Positions 1-7,574 of a stretch of DNA of 64,000 nucleotides are shown here, piece by piece (position 1 is the first letter of the stretch; each line of letters starts with the position of its first letter). The translations under genes and the position numbers were made by a program. The stretch is from Gp6-AA40 sp963741135 (GTDB lineage Bacteria > Acidobacteriota > Vicinamibacteria > Vicinamibacterales > UBA2999), in NCBI GenBank assembly GCA_963741135.1, contig CAVUHC010000002.1, positions 496,001-560,000 on the forward strand, read 5' to 3'. A model generated the notes under the pieces. The model ran no database searches and was not told the origin of the DNA. It saw only the letters and a list, made by a program, of their open reading frames with translations.

Positions 1-281
1 ACTGCGCAATATCAGATCAGCGGCGCGCTGCTGCAACGGCGCCACGATGAGGTCGACGGCCATCGACGCGATCAGCCAGATCACGGCGCCGACGATACCG
101 GCGCGAACCCCAATCCTGGCTCCCTCGAGGAGACCAATCGGGAGCGGTTGATCCTGTTGCGCCACATAGACGGCGAAGGCGCCACCGCCAATGATCCAGA
201 GGCAGCAACAGTTGGCGATGTTGACCATGGGCAGCGCGGACAGCACTCCGATGAAGAGGCCGCCAAGCAGAACTGCCTGGG

Positions 282-285
<4 letters not shown>
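1..285 (-). CDS. Small multi-pass membrane protein (partial, 3' end outside window)
   Basis: Only the first 95 codons are inside the window. The protein is strongly hydrophobic, with one membrane segment at about residues 3-30 (containing NCCCLW after ALPMVNIA) and another at about 65-85. I do not recognise a characterised family; similar N-x-x-NCCC-x-W-x-x-GG membrane proteins occur as hypotheticals. The start chosen is a TTG at 285-283 that overlaps the TGA stop of the upstream inositol-phosphate synthase as TTGA, so the two genes are probably translationally coupled. The function is unknown; a link to inositol lipid metabolism is only suggested by the coupling. Confidence 0.6.
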
Positions 286-1595
<1,310 letters not shown>

Positions 1596-1625
1596 AATCG
1601 CTGACTATATCATGAGGAAAATCGC

Positions 1626-2183
1626 ATGTTTTTGCGCAAATCCCGCGTCGAGCCGCTGCCTGTGACAATGAGCGCGGTGCGCATGGGCGAACGCCTGCTG
1701 CAGATCGGCATCGACGATCCCGGACTCGCAAGCGCGCTCGCTGCGAAGGTCGGTCTCAGCGGTAACGCGGCGATAGTCGTGACCGACAACGCGGACGCGG
1801 CACGCGCACGCACCGCGGCGGCGAGCGCCGGCGTGTTGATCGACGTGCAGGTGACGCCGCTCTCGACGCTGCCGTTCGAGAACGGCGCGTTTGATCTCGT
1901 GATCGCCCACAGCATGCGTGGACTCGTGTCGTCACTCGACACGAACGCACGAACGGCGGCGTTGCGTGAATGGCATCGCGTGCTGCGAACGGGCGGCCGC
2001 GTGATGACGATCGAAGCCGGCGCCGCCGGCGGCCTGAGGGGTCTGCTGCGACAATCGCACCCCGACGATGCGTACGCGGTGTCTGGCGGGGTGGTCGGCG
2101 CGCTCGAGGCGGCGGGCTTTCGACCGGTTCGGGTCCTCGCGGAACGCGAGGGTTACAGGTTCGCGGAAGGCATCAAAGCATAA
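1626..2183 (+). CDS. Class I SAM-dependent methyltransferase
   Basis: A 185-aa protein with a Rossmann-like methyltransferase core: a degenerate motif I near GERLLQIGIDDPG (residues 21-33), the motif IV-like FDLVIAHSMRGL (about 79-90), and the LREWHRVLRTGGRVMTIEAG post-IV strand (about 104-123) typical of the Methyltransf_11 fold. Its substrate cannot be read from sequence. A purine-rich GAGGAAA lies 9-15 bp upstream of the ATG, supporting this start. It is divergently transcribed from the inositol synthase with only 30 bp between them, so the promoters must overlap. It may instead be a demethylmenaquinone-type or small-molecule methyltransferase. Confidence 0.75.
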   Translation: MFLRKSRVEPLPVTMSAVRMGERLLQIGIDDPGLASALAAKVGLSGNAAIVVTDNADAARARTAAASAGVLIDVQVTPLSTLPFENGAFDLVIAHSMRGLVSSLDTNARTAALREWHRVLRTGGRVMTIEAGAAGGLRGLLRQSHPDDAYAVSGGVVGALEAAGFRPVRVLAEREGYRFAEGIKA

Positions 2184-2279
2184 ACCCGCCGTCGGCTGAG
2201 GACAGCCCAACCGTCCAACCGAGAGCACATGGATCGCTTTTGCGGCATTATCCGGCCTGAATTACCCGTCGCAATGAGG

Positions 2280-2295
2280 CAAGGCTTTTGCCTTG
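2280..2295 (+). promoter_or_regulatory. Leader hairpin ahead of HTH-TonB gene
   Basis: CAAGGC-TTTT-GCCTTG is a perfect 6-bp stem with a four-T loop, ending 16 bp before the ATG at 2312. Its position overlaps where a ribosome-binding site would sit or lies just before it, so it could act as a translational control hairpin or an operator. Function is inferred from position only. Confidence 0.3.
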
Positions 2296-2311
2296 AGCCA
2301 CCTTACCTTCA

Positions 2312-3394
2312 ATGTCCCAAGTTCCCCCCGATGAAGTCTTCACGACCACAGAGGTCGCCCGGGCCGCCGGCGTCCCGTTGGATGCCGTCCGCACGCTGAT
2401 CGCAGCCGGCCACCTGAAGTTCATACCCGGGACCCGCTTTGTCACCTTGAAGGATGCGGCGAAGGCGGGCGGGCGCCTGCGCGAGGCAGCGGTGGCTTTG
2501 CAGGCACGTCCGGCGCACGCTCTTTTTGCACAAAAAACGACTCCTCGCGATGCGAGGGATCCCGCAGTCGTTTCCTTCGTCGCTCACGTTGCGCTCGTTA
2601 CGCTGGCCGTATGGCTGTCGATGGGCCGGATTGAGACTGCGGCACTCGACGACACCGTCCGCGATGAGACGCACCTCGTTTTTCTTCTGAGCCCGGGACC
2701 GGGTGGAGGCGGGGGCGGCGGCGGCCTGCGTCAGCCTCGACCGGCCCCAAAGCTTGCGCGCCGTGGCGAAAGTCGCATGCAGGTGTCCGTTCCTCCGGTC
2801 ACCGAGAAACCGGTGATCACGACTGCGCGCGATGAATCGCCGAAGCCAACGCCCGCAGAGCCGGTCATTCAACCACCGCCCGCCCCAGCGCCTGAGCCGG
2901 AGCCTGCAAAGGTGATCGTGGCGCCTGTGGAAACGGTGGCCTCGAACGATCGCGACCGCGAGGGCGCAATCGAGCACGCGGCCGACGGTCTTGACAGTCA
3001 CGGCCCCGGAACGGGGGGCGGTGTCGGCCCAGGCCAGGGCACGGGTAACGGTGGGGGCATTGGTTCAGGGATCGACGATGGCGACGGTGGCGGCACCGGC
3101 GGCGGACCGTATCGGCCGGGGAGTGGCATTTCGCCGCCTCGACTTCTTCGCGAGGTCAAGGCCGAGTACACGGAAGACGCGAGGCGCCGCAATGTCACGG
3201 GCGACGTGCTGCTGGAGATCGTCATCCGTCGCGACGGTACGGTGGGCACCGTTCGCGTGCTCCACGGCCTTGGCGCCGGCCTCGATGAGCGCGCCATCTA
3301 CGCCGTGCGGCAATGGCGCTTCGATCCGGCGCGTCGCAAGGGCGTCCCGGTGGACGTCCTGGTAGAAGTGGCTGTCGAATTCACGCTGCGTTAA
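2312..3394 (+). CDS. HTH-TonB fusion: membrane energy-transducer-like protein with N-terminal MerR/excisionase-type DNA-binding domain
   Basis: The 360-aa protein has four visible parts. Residues 9-60 resemble a MerR/excisionase winged helix-turn-helix (TTTEVARAAGVPLDAVRTLI followed by a wing, KFIPGTRFVTL). One membrane helix spans about 85-104 (VVSFVAHVALVTLAVW). A Gly8 run and a Pro/Gly-rich spacer cover about 128-270. A canonical TonB C-terminal domain covers about 275-360 (PPRLLREVKAEYTEDARRRNVTGDVLLEIVI, then the WRFDPARRKGVPV end). TonB domains normally contact TonB boxes of outer-membrane receptors in the periplasm, so the HTH would be cytoplasmic, as in ToxR-type membrane regulators. 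No exbB/exbD lies nearby. It starts a three-gene same-strand set with the next two genes. Confidence 0.8.
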   Translation: MSQVPPDEVFTTTEVARAAGVPLDAVRTLIAAGHLKFIPGTRFVTLKDAAKAGGRLREAAVALQARPAHALFAQKTTPRDARDPAVVSFVAHVALVTLAVWLSMGRIETAALDDTVRDETHLVFLLSPGPGGGGGGGGLRQPRPAPKLARRGESRMQVSVPPVTEKPVITTARDESPKPTPAEPVIQPPPAPAPEPEPAKVIVAPVETVASNDRDREGAIEHAADGLDSHGPGTGGGVGPGQGTGNGGGIGSGIDDGDGGGTGGGPYRPGSGISPPRLLREVKAEYTEDARRRNVTGDVLLEIVIRRDGTVGTVRVLHGLGAGLDERAIYAVRQWRFDPARRKGVPVDVLVEVAVEFTLR

Positions 3395-3406
3395 CGGAGC
3401 GAATTC

Positions 3407-4102
3407 ATGGATGTTGTGCTACTGATTGTCACCACGTTGTCCCTTGCGGCGGCCGCCGGTTTTGGCGCCCTGTCCTGGCGGATAGGCCGCGAAGAGCGGG
3501 AACGCGCGACGGCGCGGATCGCCGTTCTTTCGACCGCCATGGACCCCCCTTCGCCCAGGGCTTCGACGGGGCAAACCACCTCAACAACGTCATCCGCCGC
3601 CGGACCGCGAGTTGCCGTAGGATCGGTGTTCGACCGGGGCGACGAAGGCATCCACGGGCGTCCGCTGATCAGAGTGGCGGTCGGCGCCGTCATGACGCTC
3701 ATGATCGTCGTCGGTGCGATCATTGGCGCGCGGAGTGGCGGCGCGTCGGCGTCCGACGTGAGCGGCGCTCGGCCGCTGGAACTGGTCTCGATGCGCCATC
3801 AGCGCGAGGGCACGACGCTGACGGTCTCGGGGCTGGTTCACAACCCCGCAGCCGGCGCTGCCGTGAATGGAGTGACCGCGGTGGTGTTTGCATTCGACCG
3901 TAACGGAGGGTTCGTCGCGAGCGGTCGAGCGCCGCTGGAGTTCGGCACGCTCGCGCCCGGCGACGAGTCGCCGTTCGTGGTAGCCGTGCCGAATGTGTCA
4001 GATGTCGCTCGTTATCGCGTAAGCTTCCGGACGGGCCATGGGGTCGTACGGCACGTCGATCGTCGCAGCAATCAGGTCCAACTCGCACACGCTGTGAGGT
4101 AG
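3407..4102 (+). CDS. Two-helix membrane protein with FxLYD-like domain
   Basis: A 231-aa protein starting 12 bp after the HTH-TonB stop. It has an N-terminal membrane helix (residues 2-22), a Ser/Thr/Pro-rich linker, a second helix (about 87-107), and a C-terminal beta domain (about 125-205) whose pattern LTVSGLVHNPA..VVFAFD..LAPGDESPFVVAVP resembles FxLYD immunoglobulin-like domains of bacterial envelope proteins. The role is unknown. Its place between the TonB-like and VWA genes suggests an envelope complex, which is inference from operon order. Confidence 0.65.
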   Translation: MDVVLLIVTTLSLAAAAGFGALSWRIGREERERATARIAVLSTAMDPPSPRASTGQTTSTTSSAAGPRVAVGSVFDRGDEGIHGRPLIRVAVGAVMTLMIVVGAIIGARSGGASASDVSGARPLELVSMRHQREGTTLTVSGLVHNPAAGAAVNGVTAVVFAFDRNGGFVASGRAPLEFGTLAPGDESPFVVAVPNVSDVARYRVSFRTGHGVVRHVDRRSNQVQLAHAVR

Positions 4103-4106
4103 TTCG

Positions 4107-5195
4107 ATGCGCGCCATTCGCCTTCGCCTCGCGTTCCTATTGTCATTTGCGGCGGCCGCGGTCGCGGCGGTCGGCGCCCAGACGTCGACGGGAGCTTCAT
4201 CGCAGCAAGGCGACGAGGGCTTCCGCTTCAAGAGCGGTGTCGAGCTCGTCAACGTGACCGCCACGGTCAGCGACCAGGACGGCCACTTCGTGTCCGGTCT
4301 GACCAAAGACGACTTCACCGTGTACGAAGACGGTCAGCGACAGGAAATTACCAACTTCAGCAACGAGCGCGTGCCTATCAGCCTCGGGATCCTGCTCGAC
4401 ACCAGCGGCAGCATGACGCCCGACAAGATGTCAGCGGCGCGCAGCGCCATCGATCGCTTCATCTACGATCTGTTAGGCAAAGACGACGAGCTGTTCTTCA
4501 TGCAGTTTGCCAGCGTGCCCGATCTGCTGCAGGGATGGACCTATGACCGACGCGCGATCAGCCGCGCCGTCGGTGAGACAACCGCCGCCGGCGGAACCGC
4601 CATGTACGACGCCATCGCGCGCGCACTCCCGATCGCCGCGGACGGTCGCAACCAGAAGAAAGCGCTGCTCGTGATCTCCGACGGCAACGACACCAACAGC
4701 CGGACGACCGTTGGCCAGCTGCGAAACCTGATTCGCGAAAGCGAAGTGATGGTGTACGCGCTCGGCGTCGACGGCACCGCGGTCAGCACCTACGTTCCTC
4801 AGCCTCGCCGCCCGACCACGCCTCGTTTCCCCCTCCCGATTCCTGGTGGCCGCGGGCGTTTTCCCGGCGGGCGCTTCCCGCTGGGTCCACAGCTGGCGCC
4901 GCAGATCCAGTTTCCGCCGATCGGCGGAGGCACGTGGGGCCGGACCGGCAGCGAACGTGTGAACGAAAACGCGCTCCGGGCGGTCACGGACGATACCGGA
5001 GGCCGGACCGAAATCGTCCACGGCTTCGGGGATCTCAATGCGGCAACCGAGCACATCGCCGACGAATTGAGCAAGCAGTACTACATTGGCTACAACAGCG
5101 CCGGGCAGAAAGATGGGCGCTGGCACGCCATCAGGGTGGAGCTCAACGACCGTCGCCTGCAGGTTCGCGCGCGCCGGGGATACGTCGCTTCATAA
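4107..5195 (+). CDS. VWFA-related (von Willebrand factor A) exported protein
   Basis: A 362-aa secreted protein with a signal peptide (residues 1-24, ending VGAQT), a short N-terminal strand domain (VELVNVTATVSDQDG..FTVYEDGQRQEI) and a VWA domain with a MIDAS motif DTSGS near residue 97. The overall layout matches the VWFA-related domain family expanded in Acidobacteria. A Pro/Gly/Arg-rich insert occupies about residues 230-275. The gene begins 4 bp after the previous stop, so it is probably co-transcribed with it. Such proteins are thought to mediate protein-protein or metal-dependent adhesion. A second, distinct copy lies at 32380-33339. Confidence 0.85.
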   Translation: MRAIRLRLAFLLSFAAAAVAAVGAQTSTGASSQQGDEGFRFKSGVELVNVTATVSDQDGHFVSGLTKDDFTVYEDGQRQEITNFSNERVPISLGILLDTSGSMTPDKMSAARSAIDRFIYDLLGKDDELFFMQFASVPDLLQGWTYDRRAISRAVGETTAAGGTAMYDAIARALPIAADGRNQKKALLVISDGNDTNSRTTVGQLRNLIRESEVMVYALGVDGTAVSTYVPQPRRPTTPRFPLPIPGGRGRFPGGRFPLGPQLAPQIQFPPIGGGTWGRTGSERVNENALRAVTDDTGGRTEIVHGFGDLNAATEHIADELSKQYYIGYNSAGQKDGRWHAIRVELNDRRLQVRARRGYVAS

Positions 5196-5240
5196 GTCCC
5201 AAACCCCAGATCCAGAGGACACGGGCTATCATCCGAACTC

Positions 5241-5972
5241 GTGTCCACCTTCTGGATTGCGCTAGGGCTCAGCCTCCTCGGCGGCCTGGGCGGCCTCCTC
5301 GTCGCTTCCGGCGTCCTCCTGATCCGCGATCCATTTCGCGCGAAGCTCATCCCGTGGCTGGTTAGTTACGCCGTCGGTGCGTTGCTCGGGATTTCGATGA
5401 TGGGATTGCTCCCGGAATCGCTCGAGTCACTTCCAGCCGCCCGCGTGTTCGCGACGCTGCTCGGCGGCATCCTGCTCTTCTTCATTCTCGAGAAGCTCGT
5501 GCTCTGGCGGCACTGTCACACGCATGACTGCGAGGTGCACGAGAGCACCGTCGCGTCGGTGATGATCGGCGACACGTTTCACAACTTCGTGGACGGCGCG
5601 GTCATCGCTGCGGCCGTCTTGACGTCGGTGCCGCTGGGCGTCAGTACGGCGGTCGCCGTCGCCGCGCACGAGATCCCGCAGGAGATCGGCGACTTTGCGA
5701 TTCTCCTGCACGCCGGGTACTCGCGCCGGAAGGCGCTGCTACTCAATGTGCTGTCCGCGCTGGCCAGCGCTGCTGGTGCGATTGGCGCCTTCCTGGCGTT
5801 CGACATCGTTCCCCGGACCTTGCCGTACTTCCTCGTGCTGGCGGCGTCGAGTTTTCTCTACGTGGCGATGGCAGACCTGATCCCCGGCCTGCATCGCGGC
5901 CGCACCGACGCCAGCTCGCTTCGCCAAATCATCCTGATTGCGCTCGGGATCGCCACCATGGTCCTCCTGTAG
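5241..5972 (+). CDS. ZIP family divalent metal transporter
   Basis: A 243-aa inner-membrane protein with about seven or eight hydrophobic helices. Helix IV carries HNFVDG (residues 114-119) and helix V carries HEIPQEIGD (143-151), the paired metal-binding motifs of ZIP transporters, which import Zn2+, Fe2+ or Mn2+ into the cytoplasm. The His/Cys-rich loop HCHTHDCEVH (91-100) is the usual variable cytosolic metal-sensing loop. The start is GTG at 5241, preceded by a gap of 45 bp from the VWA gene. No metalloregulator is adjacent, and which metal is carried cannot be deduced. Confidence 0.88.
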   Translation: MSTFWIALGLSLLGGLGGLLVASGVLLIRDPFRAKLIPWLVSYAVGALLGISMMGLLPESLESLPAARVFATLLGGILLFFILEKLVLWRHCHTHDCEVHESTVASVMIGDTFHNFVDGAVIAAAVLTSVPLGVSTAVAVAAHEIPQEIGDFAILLHAGYSRRKALLLNVLSALASAAGAIGAFLAFDIVPRTLPYFLVLAASSFLYVAMADLIPGLHRGRTDASSLRQIILIALGIATMVLL

Positions 5973-6151
5973 CTCGCGTCCTCTGATGGCCCTGTCCGAT
6001 GGCGAGGACATCATCGCAGGATCGGCTAAAAACAGGCCTGGTTTCTAAGATTTCGCGCTGGCAAACACCTTGCCTCAGAGGAGAGTGCGTGCCCCGGCCG
6101 GAGTGAACCGGTAGAGGCCGATGAAACTTCGCTTAGGAGGAGGTCACGAAC

Positions 6152-6694
6152 ATGTTTGCCAGGATTATTGCCGCAGCCACGGTTGTGCTCGCGCTGAGCG
6201 CGCCCGCATGGGCGGCCGATCGGAAGGACTTGCAGGTCGCCCGCGATGTCTCGAAGCAGGTGCTGACCTATTCGCAGTTCTCGATCTTCGACGTCGTCCA
6301 CATGCAAATCAGCGACGGCACTGTCACGCTGACCGGTAAGGTCACGATGCCATACAAGAAGACCGACATCGAGAAGCGCGTCGCGAAGATCGACGGCGTG
6401 AACCAGGTGGTCAACCAGATTACGGTGCTGCCGGTATCGCAGTACGATGACGAACTGCGCTTCCGGATCGCGCGCGCCATCTACGGAAATTCGTCGTTCT
6501 GGAACTACGGATCGATGGCCAACCCCCCGATCCACATCATCGTCGAGAACGGACACGTCACACTCGACGGCGTTGTCAACAGCAATACTGACCGGATGCT
6601 TGCCCGGTCGCTTGCCACCGGGTTTGGCGCCTTCTCAGTGACGAACGATCTGAAGACCGACGCTGAGATGCAGCAGGAGCTCGAACACCTGTGA
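6152..6694 (+). CDS. Periplasmic protein with two BON domains
   Basis: A 180-aa exported protein. The signal peptide covers residues 1-21 and ends SAPAWA. Two BON-type alpha/beta repeats follow (about 25-95 and 100-175), each with the characteristic ISDGTVTLTGKV / VENGHVTLDGVV strand-turn-strand and the VVNQITV / VTNDLKT ending, as in OsmY. Such proteins are envelope-stress or membrane-associated. A strong AGGAGG Shine-Dalgarno at about 6137-6143 fixes the ATG. The 180 bp upstream contain no gene. The gene is convergent with the lipoprotein downstream across a long hairpin. Confidence 0.85.
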   Translation: MFARIIAAATVVLALSAPAWAADRKDLQVARDVSKQVLTYSQFSIFDVVHMQISDGTVTLTGKVTMPYKKTDIEKRVAKIDGVNQVVNQITVLPVSQYDDELRFRIARAIYGNSSFWNYGSMANPPIHIIVENGHVTLDGVVNSNTDRMLARSLATGFGAFSVTNDLKTDAEMQQELEHL

Positions 6695-6701
6695 ACGAAT
6701 A

Positions 6702-6761
6702 GCCGGCAGCAGGCGGTCGGCAGCAGGCAGTGTTCAGGGCTGCCGGCCGCCCGCTGCCGGC
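6702..6761. terminator. 22-bp GC-rich hairpin between convergent genes
   Basis: Positions 6702-6723 and 6740-6761 form a 22-bp inverted repeat with 20 exact pairs and two G-T wobbles around a 16-nt loop. The left arm is made of GCCGGCAGC / CGGCAGCAGG units. The right arm runs through the stop codon of the lipoprotein gene (6734-6736) into its last codons. It probably serves as a bidirectional terminator; there is no U-tract. Confidence 0.6.
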
Positions 6762-7495
6762 AGCTGGCTGATGTCTGAGTCCCGGCCCCAGCGGGACACC
6801 CACCAAATAATGGCGGCGAACGTGAGGATCACCGCCACGATCGTCGATCCGAACAACAACAGCGTGCGCGCGAGAATCGACTGCGTTTCCATCTGCACCT
6901 GGATGTCGATCGGCGTGCCCTGAAGGCGATCGGTGAGCGTCTGCTCCCACTCGAGGATGTTTCCGCGTTCGACCTCATGGGACGGCGCGTTGTGAAACGC
7001 GATCTTGCTCGGCAGGTGCACCCGGAATGCGATCAGCTCGCTGCCATCCCATCCGACGTCCTCGACAGCCCTTCCCCCAGGCGCACCCACGGCCTGTTTG
7101 AACTCGTAGACGTCTCCATCGCGATCGAACCGGTAGGATGACCACGCGAAGGGTGCCAGCCTCTGAAGCGATCGCACGTCCGCAACGTCGATGCTGACAT
7201 GCACGAACCGGCGGCCGTACCGGCGCGACGAGCTGGCGGCGGTGACCGTGGCGCCGGGCCCCTCATAGAACGCTCGCAGCCGATCGCGATCGAAACGGGC
7301 GCGCGGACTGACGTTCAGGTCGACACCACGCAATGCGACGAGGGCCGGCACGGAGGCGTTCACGGTCAGCGTCGCCGACCCGTCGAGCGACAGGTAGAGC
7401 TCTTCTTCGTACTCGTATTGCTTCTTCAGGATGCCGCCGCCACAGCCGGCGGCAGCAACCGCCGCGGCGAGCGCGATCACAACCCACGAACGCAT
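6734..7495 (-). CDS. Lipoprotein with C-terminal membrane helix, function unknown
   Basis: A 253-aa protein. The N-terminus is a lipoprotein signal with lipobox AAAGC near residue 18, and a second hydrophobic helix sits at about 211-232 (LLLFGSTIVAVILTFAAIIWW). The region between is beta-rich with a conserved-looking VGAPGG..EDVGWDGSELIAFRVHLPSKI segment. No characterised family is recognised. The tether at both ends suggests it stays on the periplasmic face of the inner membrane. Divergent from polA with 79 bp between starts; its last codons are part of the 6702-6761 hairpin. Confidence 0.6.
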   Translation of the reverse strand: MRSWVVIALAAAVAAAGCGGGILKKQYEYEEELYLSLDGSATLTVNASVPALVALRGVDLNVSPRARFDRDRLRAFYEGPGATVTAASSSRRYGRRFVHVSIDVADVRSLQRLAPFAWSSYRFDRDGDVYEFKQAVGAPGGRAVEDVGWDGSELIAFRVHLPSKIAFHNAPSHEVERGNILEWEQTLTDRLQGTPIDIQVQMETQSILARTLLLFGSTIVAVILTFAAIIWWVSRWGRDSDISQLPAAGGRQP

Positions 7496-7574
7496 CTACT
7501 CGAATGATATCCTTACGAAGGGCGAGTCCTTTTGGGCCCGCCGCAAAACCCCCGCAGCGTCCCGACTCACCGAC

